A stretch of 64,000 nt of DNA from Anthostomella pinea (GCA_963556695.1 CAUWAG010000008.1:1798001-1862000), one strand, 5' to 3'; counted from the first letter of the stretch, positions 23,601-43,888 are shown. Made by a program: numbers and translations. The notes: generated by a model not told the origin, from the letters alone.

Positions 23601-24713
23601 TGCTCCTTTTCCTTCTTCTTTGCCCACCGACCGCCTCCATTCGCAGTCCTAGGTATTCCCACCCAGAACTGAACCGTGGATCTGTCCAGTTCTGCTTCTC
23701 GCCGTCCCTTCCTTTCCTTCTCCCGTTCGCTGCTGCACGGGATTGTCTATTATGCCTGAAACGCCGTTCTGGCCCTGTTTTCCCTGATTGGTTTGGTCCC
23801 TGCTAATATGTGCGTCGTTCCATCCCATCATCTTCCTCGTTTTCGCCATTACCCAATGGCGGAATCTCCCTCCCTCTCGCCATTACCCAATGCCCTTCCT
23901 CCATCCATCGTTCGAGGGTATCATTTTCCAACGCGGCGGGCGCCCGTGCGCAGAACGTAATGGTTGAGTCTCCTTGCCCCCAATCTACCCGCGACCGCTG
24001 CCAAGGATGCGATGCGGTCATGCCGCGAAAAACCGGTTTGTTTTTGGTCGCAATGCTCGTCGTGTCAAAAAACCCGAATACTGTTTGTCTGTCACCGAAG
24101 AAGGAAGAGTCTGGGAGGTAAAGAGGAGTAGATCTTTCGTCTGGGTGTATTATTGACTTTTGAAAGGAGAGTAACAACGTAAAAAACCAGAGAAAAACAA
24201 GCAACAGTGAATCATCCCCTTCGTCATAAATGTCCAAATATGGTCGTCAAGAAGCTGAAAGGAAAAAGGAATGCATGACCTCGTGGTCCTTTGGTATCTC
24301 TAGTATTAATGTCTGCTCTGCAGACCGGAGAGCAGCGTTGGACCCCAACCCCCTATCCGTGACTGTCGTACAAAGGGGGGTCGGGGAACGGTTGCTCAAG
24401 TGTAGGGCTGAAACGCCAAACGCCTTGCCGTGTTGTGACTCGTAGGTGGTTTGAAAAGGGAATTGTGCGTAAAGTGGATTCGTTCGTACGGGGTTCGCGC
24501 GGAGGTCAAGGTTTATGGTGTTGGCTCGTTCGAAGCGCAGGCGTCGAGTACTGTGTCGCCGCGCTTTGGCTAAAACCATCAGCGAAGCGACTGTCATTGA
24601 CGGTCGGTGAGGACAATGCGCCGTTCTTTGCAAGCTCTTCACCCTTGGAGCTGCTGTGGGTAGATGGTGTCCCCAGAGCCAGGAGCCGAAACTCCTGGCG
24701 AGGACGCTGATTG
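17617..24713. other. Gene-poor region of about 7 kb
   Basis: Normal base composition but no open frame on either strand that I can tie to a protein family. The longest frames (18635-19039 minus, 20145-20585 minus, 20301-20750 plus, 21102-21638 plus, 22068-22481 plus) overlap each other, lack conserved motifs and show no consistent exon chain. The frames at 19883-20125 and 21080-21325 (minus) have helix-like composition but no partner exon. The last kilobase is likely 3' flank of the Myb-like gene. A perfect inverted repeat is at 21858-21881. Confidence 0.45.
21858..21881. repeat. Perfect 11-bp inverted repeat with 2-nt centre
   Basis: The arm CCAGGCTCGCC is followed, after AG, by its exact reverse complement GGCGAGCCTGG. 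It is GC-rich and isolated in non-coding DNA. No T-run follows, so it is not a simple terminator; role unknown. Confidence 0.75.
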
Positions 24714-26092
24714 CTATAAGTTCTCTTCCCCGACATCCTCAACGACTTCACCAGACAGCTCTAAAGCCCGCTCTCGACATGCTTGGGGAGTGAAGCCTGG
24801 GCCTACTTTGTTCGACACGAACCGCCACTTCTCGTTCTCGTAGTCTTGAAGCGCTGTCCGCAGCTTTTGGTCCTGGTTCCTCCTGTATTAGCTATCCGTA
24901 TACATCTGCGGACTTTGGCAAGGGAACTTACCGTCTCGTCCGTCCACTGCGTGATTTTGGCCTTGAGCTTTGTGCAGTAACGGACTTGGAGGGTACCTGA
25001 TGATCGACCAGGGAAGAAGTCGGCTATCTGTTTCCATGTCAAGCTCTTGTTCTCCTTCAAGTCGATGAGCAGCGCATCGTCTTCCGGCATGAACTTGAGT
25101 TTCGGTCCCCTGGGCCTCGGCGCGGGCGTTGGCATTCCCACTTGCCCTACTACGCTTGGCGCACCTCCAGCACTCATGCTCCCATCCCCCTCGCGCCTCA
25201 TCATCTTGGAAGGGGGCCCCTGATCTGGAAGGCGGTGGTGATGATGCGTGGGGGCGGCGCCAGCAGATTGTGTGTAGGATCCCATTGGGTCAAGATCGCC
25301 TTGTTCGAGATCAGGTATACCGGGGATGGAGAGTTGGAGATCATCCGGGCGTGAGCGCTTCGAACCGGCGCTATGAGGCTGGGTTGGTGTCATTGCCGGG
25401 TACAACGGCGGACCAACGACGGCATGTGGCGAGGGGCCCGGGACATAGTGGGAGGGCTGATGGCCCATGTGCCGGGCGGCGGGATGACCACCAAGATGCG
25501 CCGGATCCATCAGGATCTGCTGATGAGGGCGGTGGTGCCCGGGGTGATGCTGAGACATGGCGTGGTGAGAGTGCGACTGAGACTGTCCATGTTGTAAGCT
25601 CCCGTGTCCCGTATGCTGCTGCATTGGATTTCCTCGGTGGTGATGTGTGTCGTATGGGTGTGGAGTCTGGCCCTGCTCGCCCGCATGCGACTCTTGCGGG
25701 GAGTAATCGACATGGTAGTCCGGCCCTACTCGATAGTTGCCCGCCAGCGTGTCGTCGATACATGGGTTCCGCCAGAGCGAACCGCTCTGGACGGTCGCCG
25801 GGATCTGAACTGAAAGAAATTGACGGGCGGGAAGCCCTCGGGGCTGATGCTGCGCCAATGGCTGTGAGGCGGGAAGGCGTGTGTCGCGTGTGTCGATAAT
25901 GGTGCCCGTCTTGACTGCTTGCCGTGGAGGTATTAGTAGGTTGAGGTGTAACGCGCCTAACTGCCGAACGCATGTGTCGGCGCGGCGGTAGTCAGTCGTC
26001 GGTGAAGCTTTGTCAGATGCGGGATGGTGTGGGATTGGTGGTGTTCTCTTGCAGTCGGCGGGTTCCTGTAAGCCAAAAGAATTAAAAACCAA
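24714..26092 (-). CDS. Myb/SANT-domain DNA-binding protein (5' end not resolved)
   Basis: The last two exons are clear: one ending at 24932 (donor GTAAGT) and the terminal exon 24872-24714. Around the junction lies a Myb/SANT module: KLKFMPEDDALLIDLKENKS, LTWKQIADFFPGRSSGTLQV, RYCTKLKAK, WTDET, then KLRTALQDYENEKWRFVSNK and VGPGFTPQACRERALEL, that is two SANT-like helical repeats with the spaced tryptophans. Upstream is a long His/Gln/Pro-rich region typical of fungal transcription regulators, with a basic SKRSRPDD stretch. The frame stays open to 26092, but the first in-frame ATG is at 25624; residues before it (for example DTLAGNYRVGPDYHVDY) look coding, so an upstream exon probably supplies the start. 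Target genes cannot be inferred. Confidence 0.78.
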
Positions 26093-29000
26093 ATTCAGTG
26101 CAACCCGCGCAGGATTCCTTCAAAAGCTTGCCACCCAAGCTTTTGGATACGGGGATCTGCTCTTTTTCTTGCTTTGCTTAACTGCTGTATTATATGGTGA
26201 CAAAACGTCATAAGGGAGAATACGCAAGAGTGGGCATGGACCGCATTATATCGTCTGATCACCTTCTTCGACACTCCCCAGGCAGGGGCGAAGTTGACGG
26301 TCGACGGGCAAGTACCTGGACTTCCTCTCTTTTCATCGAGAAGTTAAAGCACTCGACCGGATTTGCCATGTGCGAGACAAGTATCGTTCCTGAACAGGCG
26401 TGGAGAATGGGTTACCTTGGCTGGCGATGACGGTAGCATAATTTGGGGATCTTATGCCATGGTCTGTCTGGTGGCCAGGTATAGAATCGAGACAAGACCC
26501 CAGTCGGAGGATATGATGCAACGGGGGCGAACCACAGCCACAACGGACCAGAATTCCAAGAGGTCGACAGGGTTGCGAGAGGACAAGGGGCAGATACGAT
26601 CGACCTTCGAGATCCCAGACGAAGCTGTTTCCAAAAAAAGAACAAGACGCTCGGGAGTCGAGGTCGTCCAAAGTCTGGAAGTAGCATAGAAGGTGCCAGA
26701 TAGGACAGCCGAATGGAGAAATAAAAAGCTAAGCCGTGACCATGCGGTCGGGCAGTGGCCGGAGAGCACAAGCGAACAATGGAGGCGGTCCACACCCAGA
26801 CTCGCAACAGCGAGGTCCCTGCTTACCCATCTCACCAAGAGAACCAGGGCAATGGCAATCCCTGAGGGTCGAAGAATGCCGGTCGATGCGATGGGGACTC
26901 GCTGGGTGGCACACCCAGGCACCTAGGCTCGGCTGCTGGGGGACTGCCAACTGGGAGCCCGGCACAGAGCAGCAGTTGGGGAGGAATCGGGCCACACTCA
27001 TGCCTCCGCTTGGAGGGATATAATGAGACTGGGGTGGGTTATAGTAAGGAACTCAAGAGCTGCGATGCCGACACGCCATAGGGCGAGCAGTGCGAATGGC
27101 AAGGTCGCAAACTAGCCACAGAGCAGGGTAGATTGCCGGAAAGAACAAGAGAGCACAGCACTCAAGCCACAGACAGCATCGAACGCCCCAGCTGTGTACA
27201 ATTCTTTGGTTGTTGCACGACGACGAAGACTCAACGATCTGCCGACGACAACTGCGAGCGTGACAGGGCCTGGCTTTCGCGTAAGCGCAAGTCACGAATA
27301 GAACCGGTGGCGGGTCAGGCAGTACGAAAGAAGACTTGGGTAACAGACAGGTGGAAGGCGATAAAGCGTGACTGGGACAGGTTACCTGGGAGAGCAGAAC
27401 ATCTTCCACCATGGTGATTCATCCAGAGCTGGTCCTTGCTCCGTGCTTGATCTCCGCGCTCATGCTCATGCTCATGCGCATGTTCCAGGCTACATCCTCG
27501 CGATACATGCCGTCCACGGCAGCAAGCACCGGGCCAACGTGCACTTGGCAGTAGGTGGTGTCTCAACGATCGACGAGTACGACTGCCCGTGTGTGCCGTA
27601 ACTCGCCTCGCGGTACGTTACCAACTGATCAAGTCATCATCTAGCCGTCAATCTCAGGTCAGTTAGTGAACCGAAGACGGTCGAGGTATGGCACAGTCCG
27701 GCGGCGCAAGGGCAGTCCCCTTGCTCTCGGAGCGTTTTCATATTGCGCAAATCAATGCGCCTGGGCTAGACGGCCAATGAACGGTGCGCGAGAGCAGCGG
27801 GTGATGGTGAGCTGAAAGAACGGATGTTCCTGTCGAGCGCTTCGCATGAACGAAACGCGTCTCAGGGTATCCAAGCAATAAAAGATCAATTATGCTGCAA
27901 GACATGGGCTGACGAGGGCGACTCGGGCTTCCAGAAGGACATCAAAAGCTTCCAGAGACGGACCAGGGGTTCAGATAGCTGAGCCACAGCAGTGACGTGA
28001 CGTTGAATTAGCAGTCTCGTGGGTACCGGATGTCAGTACGAAGAGAGGAATAGATTCAATAGAGGAGTAGAGGAAAGGGGAAGAAGTTCTGGAAGGACGG
28101 ATCGGAGATTTGGCGAAGGATTATAATTAGAATATTAGACGACCTCACCTGCAGATAGCACCTGCTGAACTTGAACATATCGCGTAAGGTGCATATGTGT
28201 CGACCTAGTACCCAATAGAAGCATCAGGAGCATGCCTATAATCGATTATTCCATTAAGCTAAACAACTAGCTTAACCCGCCCTGCCCGCGACATGGCTTG
28301 TCAGTTGTCCCCTCTTTCTTCCCCGTTCCCCATTCTCCCGCTGTCAGAAATCAGAATACCCCTAGAACCCCTACCAAACTACATCATCGTCGTCTTCGGC
28401 CGAGATTGGATCTCCAAGCAACTTCATCTTCGAGCGAGGAGAACCAATCAGTGATCACGCTGCGTTCTGTGCGCTCTGCTGCCTGCGACTTGCAGGGCGT
28501 GCATGAGTCGGCTCCATTTCCTTCTATTACACCTTCCAGAAGCATGCTACCCTAGCCGCTGTCCTCGTCGTCGTTCCCGCATCCGACTGTGGTAGTTCCG
28601 TGGACCGCTGGCAGCTGCAGGCAGGGGATGGCGAGAACGGCCATCATCAGAGAAAGTAGACGCATCATCAGGGGTTAGTCCAGCGATGCCAACCCCAACC
28701 CCAACGCCAATGTCAATGCCTCCTCGTCCGAACAGCTGTGCTCCCGGTTCCCAGTCGGGATGACAGGATGACTGGGACTCGGTGGTTGACCAAGCACGCG
28801 GTACCGGTACCAGTACCAGTAGTACAGGTTGCTAGCACCCCGGCCCCGGACCTGTCTAACAGATGATAGATCTACACATCCACCAGTTCGTCCCACCCAG
28901 ATGGCACCACAATGGAACACCTCCGTCGTCGCCGCCTTGTCCCATTCGCTCACTAGGCGCTCCTACCAGCCTGGTCCCATGGCTGTCACAGCACCAGCAC

Positions 29001-31444
29001 TGCTTAACAATGCCTTATATCCTCTGACGCGCCGCAGCCTGCTCCGGCCGCTATGCAAGTCCCTGATCGGCGCACCCGACATCTAACCACCAGCATGGGC
29101 TCCCCTCGCGGGTATCCATATGCGATAATAATGCGCTGACCAAGACTATACAAACATCGGATGCTCGTCTTTTCGCGCCGCCGCGGCCTACGCATTACAT
29201 AGGTGTGTCTGCCATGCCCACTCGAGTCTATGACATGAGTTGGGCTGTCGTTCTCCTGCATGTTCGGACGGTTTCGACCCTATCTTCCGAAAGCCCGGGA
29301 CCCACCTCGGAGACGTACCGGTTTCGTGTTACATCGCAGCTTCCGACGCCCGACGAACTTCATCATCAGAAACACCTGTTCCGCGCTTCGAGCTGCAATC
29401 CAGAGTCATGTGATAAGCCTCGAACGTGACGTCTTCTTCGATTGCCTTCTTCAAGCAGCGCGTTATCTATCAAGGAAGCAGCATCCTAGGCTGGCCTTTT
29501 GTCAACATTGCATGCCAAGCTTGAAGATCGTTGAGGAGTTTGAACAGCAGAAGCCTATCCCCCAACTGCTCAGTCTGTCAAGTGACAAAACCAGCACTGC
29601 ATTCTCAGCCTCATCCTACCGTACTCGGGGGAGGCTCCTGTAAGTGAAGAATGAGCAGAACCCCATGCCAGCCAGCCCTTCGAAAGTGGCAGCCGGGCAG
29701 CCGAGGGATGACCCTGCTCAAATAAATCTCCGCAACCCCCACGAGGACCCTCCAAGTTGCAACCCACCACGGGCCGACAGAGTCTAGTAGATACGAACTC
29801 TACCGTCTACGAAATCCTTCGACCGGGAGCTTTTCATTTTGGGACAAGTTCACATGGACAGGGCCTGCGCTCAGCTAGCGAGCCAATTGTCTGAGATCCC
29901 AGTCGAAGATCGGACTCGCGCATTGATGCATAAAGAAGGGCAATTTAGTTTCAATGTTCTTTTTGCTGTCAGCGCTGATTCAACATTGTCGATTCCGCCG
30001 CCGCCGCCATCACTTCGGCCGTGCGACTTGCCCCAAGCTTCTATTCTCCCACTCCGCATGCTATGAAGTCATGCCATGGATTCAAGTCTGTTAAAACTGA
30101 TCACCCCATGCTGCGCAGCCGTGACAACCGGAACCAGCATCATCGCGGTCCAGCGCTCGGTCGACGAGCTTGCACATCGAACCGCACGGATGATTAACCA
30201 CAACTTGTCCCACAGCCACGGTCACGGTCACCACTCAGGAGTCAGCGATCAGCAATTTCGTGCCGCTTCTCCCCTGAGCAGGAACCAGAACACGCGACCA
30301 CGCCATAGCAAATAGGGGAATTCTTGGAGGGCCTTCCTAGAAGGACGACCTGCATACACGCACCCATCCATCTACCCACATGCAGAGCAGACTCGGCGCA
30401 GCCCTTGCATTGCGCGCCACGCCCGCGTCATGCCGACTGCTTTTTCCACGCTATACCCCCGGACTGGATAGCCACACAGCTAGGCCCGTCATGCAGGTAC
30501 GGAGTAGGTACCTGATGCACTTAATCCCGCGCATCTCTCCATTTAGCCATATACGCGAACGAACAAAAAGCAACGCGCAGTTCACCCCAATATGTATGCC
30601 TCACGCGTAAGGTACCTAATCAATCGCGACTGTGCCACTCTGCATTTCGCATGGTTGTCGAATTTCCGTGCCTGGCCTGTAGCCGGGTCTCGGGACGCTG
30701 GATGGCTAGACGGACGTGCTCGGCCCTGCCGTTATTAGACATTACTATAGCATTTCGGCGTTTGCATGACCAAGTATTCATCAGATACTGGACGCCCCTT
30801 TGTGCTATCTCACATGATTTGGGTCACGGAGCGGTCTGCCACCAAATATCCAAGTATCCCTAAACCTAGGGTACCATACTCGGAGTTGATTTGACTACAC
30901 TGCCGGGGGGTTTGGTTCAACCGTCCCCCACATCTGTCAAAATGTCAAACCCATAGCCTCGCTCCACACGGCCCTCGCCTCGTTCTTAGTTTGATAGCGA
31001 AGCTGGCTGAGTAGCATCGCCCCGTCAGGGTCGTCCAACCGCTGCCCGAGCTCGAGGACACGGACACTATATCAAAGCTGTCTATAAACACGTTCCGCTT
31101 GTCACGATAGTTTCGGTCCGATATCTCCATTGGGGGGGTATTATGACATTCTCCTATAGCACGTGTAATTTTACAATAACCTTACGTCCGTTACAGCAAA
31201 GCCCCCTTTAAGCCCGAATAAACGAAACCACTGCCACGAGGAACAGTCGGACCTCGCAAGCACCCCCTCAACTCATGAACGCATGAACGGGCTTCTTTCC
31301 CTAAACGCCTGCAAATGACTTTGAATATCACGCCGCCACTTTCATTGGCGTCCGCTTCAAATGAATGCATTGTTTCATTTCCAGATCGTGTCCTTCGCAT
31401 GTCGAAGACTCGACCACCTGACCATTACCATCTTCCCCAACTCT
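26093..31444. other. Gene-poor region of about 5.3 kb upstream of the Myb-like gene
   Basis: No supported gene. It includes a hairpin (26121-26145), a CATGCT hexamer run near 27461-27482 and a GGTACC/AGTACC run near 28799-28820. It lies behind a regulator gene whose first exon is missing from my model, so part may be a long promoter or 5' leader. The part next to 31445 is the PRP8 3' flank. Confidence 0.4.
26121..26145. repeat. Hairpin with 10-bp perfect stem
   Basis: CAAAAGCTTG and its reverse complement CAAGCTTTTG are separated by five bases (CCACC), just upstream of the Myb-like coding frame. It may lie in the leader; function unknown. Confidence 0.7.
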
Positions 31445-38949
<7,505 letters not shown>

Positions 38950-39502
38950 CTCGAATCGACGGGATCTGTAGCTAGCTAGGCGACTGTTGAAGCTGTCGCT
39001 TTCGCGCCGCGATCTGTCGCGGGGATGATATGAATGTCGGGCTCAACCAAAGGAGTGTATCTTCACGTCAAATTCCCGCCACAGGAAACGATAGATGATG
39101 GATTGTCAGTCAACCGCGACGTCCCCTCTGGCTGACGATCGGGATGGTTTGAAGAGAAGCGGTTCACGTCGATGAGATGTGGCGATTCGCCTCTCGCGAC
39201 TCGACTGGGAATTTTTCCTATGACTGATGCTCAAAGCAGCTAGCTTATCAGCCACAGATTGGGGTAGCTCATGATCACGTGAAAGCTAGAGTGGCTCATG
39301 GAGCCGTGGCTGAGCCGCCCTTCCTGATTGGCCCCTCACACAAGCAGGCTCACAGATCCATCCCACATCTCCATTCTCGCTAAACACCCAAAATTCCTCC
39401 ACCCATCGCGAAAAAAAGTAGTTGAGGCAAAGTCAACCACTCCACGAACAACAGCCGCCACCGCCAGACCGTATCTTCAAGTCGACAACCGAAACCGATA
39501 CA
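38950..39502. promoter_or_regulatory. Bidirectional promoter between PRP8 and eL34
   Basis: 553 bp between two divergent start codons of a spliceosome and a ribosome gene. No AACCCTAA box is seen here. Confidence 0.6.
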
Positions 39503-40124
39503 ATGGCGAACCGAGTCACTTACAGACGGCGCAACCCGTGCGTTCTCCCCTGGATCATTCTTCAATGAGGTCCAAATCGCTGGGTCTGCATACAGCTGAC
39601 GGGCGATTTACAGGTACAACACCACCTCCAACAAGACCCGCATCGTCAAGACGCCCGGTGGTGAACTGCGAACTCTGCACATCAAGAAGCGTGGAACTGC
39701 TCCCAAGGTACGTGAGGAGATTGCCCGTGCTGGGATCGCAAAGCTCCGGAACACTTGGCCCTTGTCCAAGCTCTACCTTACTGTACGGGGAGGCTGACCT
39801 TTCGCAGTATGTATACCGATGCTCTCTAGCAAATCGACTCGGACACCGCGGACGAAGCGCGACCAGCGACCTCGATTTTCTGGAGTGAGACTAACATATG
39901 ACAGGTGCGGTGACTGCGGCGTCAAGCTCAGCGGTATTCCTGCCCTCCGACCCCGCGAATACGCTCAGATCTCGAAGCCGAAGAAGACCGTCCAGCGTGC
40001 GTACGGTGGTTCAAGATGCGGTAACTGCGTTCGGGACCGTGTCGTTCGCGCATTCTTGATTGAGGAGCAGAAGATCGTCAAGAAGGTACTGAAGGAGCAG
40101 GAGCAGGGCGGCAAGAAGAAATAA
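39503..40124 (+). CDS. RPL34: 60S ribosomal protein eL34 (RPL34), with a splice-phase anomaly
   Basis: Exon 1 39503-39537 ([11 protein letters not shown]), exon 2 39614-39707 (to KKRGTAPK, donor GTACGT), exon 3 from about 39905/39906 to TAA 40124 ([20 protein letters not shown], then [17 protein letters not shown]). Length 115 residues is normal; CGDC and CGNC are the two halves of the zinc finger. Anomaly: exon 2 ends in phase 0, but the only nearby acceptor (AG at 39903-39904) leaves one extra G before TGC, which would shift the frame and stop at once (PKVR then TGA). The conserved sequence needs exon 3 to start at 39906. So there is a non-canonical splice border, an unseen alternative, or a one-base error. 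Identity itself is not in doubt. Confidence 0.93.
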
Positions 40125-41103
40125 ACCCGTTGGTGGTCTCTGGGTTGGAATGGTTCGGCCGTCATTGCTTTGGGTGTTATGAGGGAACAGGGCTACATGT
40201 CACAGAGATGGCTACAAAGAGGCTGTCTCTGTTTTCCGTCCTCGATATCGTCTACATGATCGGAATGCCATAAACGACATCAAGACGATCTTCTGTGTTC
40301 ACAATCGTGTGTTAACTCCGCTGCCACTTTTGAAAGACGCTCGGCCTTGAGATTGGTTCGGATTGGGCGGTCTCTTGAACTGACATTCTACATACAAACC
40401 CACCCACTTTGGATGCAAGTCTGTCCTCAGGATACGTCAGCCTCCACATATCCATCACACGTGACATATGCTCTATATCCCTTTCTGCTGACCAGTTTCA
40501 ACAAATGCTATGAAGAAACATAGACATGGTGTTCACAATTGAGGTGCAATTACGCAGTTAATGAACAGCGCGCTCTCCTTCGGCTGTGTACTTCTGTGAC
40601 ATTGAAAGCTATCATTGCCAAGCCCTGGGCTTTTCAAGAATCAAGAGTGACTCGAAACGCTAAAAGGCTGACACTCTCGTCCCCGTTACGGCTAGGGATA
40701 GTATGTACCTAGGTAGGCATTGGATAGCGACGTTTTGGGTGAGATGCGCGTAGTGGTGTAAGTAATGTTTCGCATCCACTCATGGTTCTTGAACTTTGGA
40801 GTTTTAAGAAACGTGTCTCTATACCGCGAGAACCCATTCATTTTCTACTATACGAAGGAATAGTAGTTGACAAGGAATAGTAGTTGACAGCATCAGCGGG
40901 TTAAGCAGTCGAATATCTGGATGTTCGGGTCTTGGTGGAGGAATGTCCGCCGCTTTGGATTTTCTCCGAATGATGACGTCCAACCCACAATTTCCGCCGC
41001 GCATCGTAACCACCAACCTCAAGGTCCAGGAGCTCAGACAGCACTGATCGCAAACATATAATGACTCTATCCGACAGACAATAATACAAGTCGAACCGCC
41101 ATC
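40125..41103. other. Intergenic between eL34 and NDUFAF3
   Basis: About 1 kb, tandem orientation. The minus-strand frame 40819-41634 is a mirror of the NDUFAF3 exon. Nothing else seen. Confidence 0.45.
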
Positions 41104-41878
41104 ATGGCTTCTACAATACGCACCTGTCGGCCCCTTTCCGCCGTGACCTCTGTCCTTCGAAGTCAGGAACGCCAAAGCTCCCGACAGCTCTCCACAGCCA
41201 TCAGCACCACCACCACCACAAGAACCATCCGTCCTCCCACCTCCACGCCCAGAACACACCTCCGCCCGACCACCGCATCCATCCACATAACGCCGTCCCG
41301 CCGCCGAGGCGACGACAACCTCCCGCCCGCGACCGATTTCGGCGCGCTGGACGTGCTGGGCAACACGCCGGTGCCGTCGAGCTCGGTCGACATCTGCATG
41401 TCGGACGGCTTCCACCTGAATAGCGGCGCGCGGATCCTCAACGGCGCGGGCGTGCTGCTGATCGGCGGCGAGGCCTTCACCTGGCGGCCGTGGCTGCCGC
41501 GCGGCGGGCACCGCCTGCTGAACGCCAAGGGCCAGTGGGAGGTACCGAACGAGTCGCTCAGTCTGCTGTCCCTGCTGTGGCCGCGACCTGGTATGTACAC
41601 CGGCAGAGAGAGCCAACCAGCCAACCACCCACATATTGATCTCCAGTCTTGCTCATTGTGACACAGATCTTCTGATATTGGGCCTTGGCCCGGAGATGCG
41701 CCCGATCAGCCCGGAGTTGAGGCGGTATATCAGTAGCCTGGGCATGCGGGTCGAGGTACTGGATACGCGCAACGCGGCTGCGCAGTTCAATCTGCTGGCT
41801 ACCGAGCGCGGCGTCACCGATGTCGTGGCCGCGCTGATACCTATCGGCTGGAGGGAAGGCGTTGGAGCGAGTTGGTAG
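41104..41878 (+). CDS. NDUFAF3: Mitochondrial complex I assembly factor NDUFAF3 (Mth938-like domain)
   Basis: Exons 41104-41590 and 41667-41878 (phase 1 junction) give 232 residues. The first 90 are Ser/Thr/Arg-rich without acidic residues, a mitochondrial presequence. The Mth938-like core follows: DICMSDGFHLNSGARILNGA then GVLLIGGEAFTWRPWLP, LNAKGQWEVP, then LLILGLGPEMRPISPELRRY, GMRVEVLDTRNAAAQFNLLA and the end ALIPIGWREGVG. In animals and fungi this factor acts with NDUFAF4 in early assembly of the complex I Q-module. Start choice: first ATG, with context ATCATGGC. Confidence 0.9.
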
Positions 41879-43760
41879 GGATAATGCTGGTCTCACGCCC
41901 GCCACCGCGAGGGGCAAATTGTCGAGCCTGGACGCATAGGAATGTGGCACCCGGGCTTGACTCGATGTCAATGCATCCAGGAAGCATCCTCGCGCTACCG
42001 CTACGTGCCGAGGTGGAGAGGTCATCTCAGCAGATCGCATGCTACGTGTAAGAACGGCGCGAACGTCGGCTTCAGGGCTCAACATGCTGTTGCCATGAAT
42101 GTGGCTAGCTAATGTATATTATATCGCTGTGTAAATCATGTACTGCTAACTCCTAATGAGATGTATCCCCCATGCCATGCCCCCTAGGTGAACTGATAGT
42201 GATACTCAGGCTCGCCATCGAATCGATATCGTCAGACCACCCGCCACCGTCCACGCTATCCGCCGCCTACTCTCGTGCTCTCAGCTCCTTTTGATCTCGG
42301 GCTCGTGGTAGGGGTCTCAAGTCGCGTTACCTGTTCCGGTAGTGCCGACGATGCGGACGTCCTCGCCAACTTTGAAGAAGGGCTTGTTCAGGGTTGTAGC
42401 TTGGTAAGCATGTACGATCTTCGCGTCGGCTGCCATTTCTCGCGATGTTGGCGTGGTGAATCATGCATAAGGTGTGTGCGGTTCGGAGAGGAGGAGAATG
42501 GGCTGTAGGTGTATAGCTTTGGCCCTTTGTGGCTTCATCCTACGATACGCCCCAATCAAGATCTAGCTATTTGAATACTTCACGTGCTCCGAGTTAGGAC
42601 GAAGAGGCCCCTGCTTTGTTATGATCGGACGACGTGGTCGCGCCACGGCCAGGAGACGAGGACGTGCTTTACTGTAGGATACGTAGATGATTAGAGTTTC
42701 TTACATTCCAGACCTGAATTTTCACGAGGTTATAGAGTAAGATGGTTGTTGAGTAGAATCGCCAGTGTACGTAGGCAATGAGATTAGTATTGCCGGTTCA
42801 TTTTGACGTTCGTCTCTTATGGATATTTGACACCTCATCAGCCGCCTGAGCTGACAACCACCTAGACTTTGATAATATCGTCTTGGATCATCGTCAGGTG
42901 TCTTTTGAACACGATTTGATCGATCGACATATGATATTCGAAGTAAGAGTCCGCTAGACATGCTTGAATTTTCAGGGGCTCGAAGTGACTTCCAGAGCAG
43001 TTCGGCGCTATATCACGACTCACCGTACTTCAAACCATGATGCCCATCTCAAAAAAAGACTTCATTCTCTGATTGTGATTAAGCCATGGCTTCGGCGTTG
43101 ATTTCAAGCCGCGATAGTGGGTAAGCAATGATGGGATCTGTTCTCGCATCGTCTGGCTGGCAAAGCGGTTGAAACATTAAGTTGCATTAGGTAAGCAGCT
43201 GGCCTAAGCAGTTTAGTCCAATGGGAGGGCCCAAAGCGCTGCACGTTGAGGCGTCGCAATGGCTTAGTGGAGCAGCACGAGACCGGAGGCAGCTGGCAGC
43301 TTACTGCCCTGGTCTCAGTATGACATCGAGCCCAAATCATCACCACCTCGGCAATCACGAGATTTATCACCTTCGGGGTACGCTTGCTTCAGTTCGGTAA
43401 TCTTCTCAAGTACAGTACTTACCTTAGCTTGCTCTCGACGGAACCCGACAGTGTGCAGGTGGTCCACGGATTTGCATACAAAATCGGCAATTCTCACCGG
43501 ACATTGGTCGGGGTGTGTTGCCAATCCTGCTTCCCGTCGATAGGCTTGGCCTTCCGTCGACGCAGAAACACAGATATCAGGAAACCGCCACGAAGAGCCT
43601 GGACAAGCATGAAGAAGACTTCCCGACACGCGAGATCAGAGAGTGTGTGTTATAGCTACTTCCTTCACGGACATATTCTCCAGCAGGTAAGTGCAGCTGT
43701 TCTTAACAGCCAGTCAGTCAGTCCGTCATTTGATTCATTCCGCTTCGAGATGTCTCTTCC

Positions 43761-43790
43761 ACCTACACCTACACCTACACCTACACCTAC
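43761..43790 (+). repeat. Hexanucleotide microsatellite (ACCTAC)5
   Basis: Five perfect units, then the variant ACATAC. It lies 168 bp upstream of the next gene's ATG, probably in its leader or promoter. Confidence 0.9.
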
Positions 43791-43864
43791 ACATACACGA
43801 ATACGCCCATCAGCATCAACATTGACAACATTCTTTGGCTATCTCTATTGGGCGCATTCCCAAA

Positions 43865-43888
43865 CATTCCCATTCCCATTCCCATTCC
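43865..43888 (+). repeat. Hexanucleotide microsatellite (CATTCC)4
   Basis: Four perfect units plus a partial fifth, 70 bp upstream of the ATG at 43958. Confidence 0.9.

Noticed and set aside
23803..24237. 144-codon minus-strand frame
   Set aside because: Lies directly downstream of the Myb-like gene; more likely its 3' flank.
25371..25973. Long minus-strand frame overlapping the Myb-like coding region
   Set aside because: Shadow of the His/Gln-rich region in another frame; it does not reach the SANT domain.
40819..41634. 271-codon minus-strand frame opposite NDUFAF3
   Set aside because: Gly/Arg-rich mirror of the GC-rich NDUFAF3 exon.
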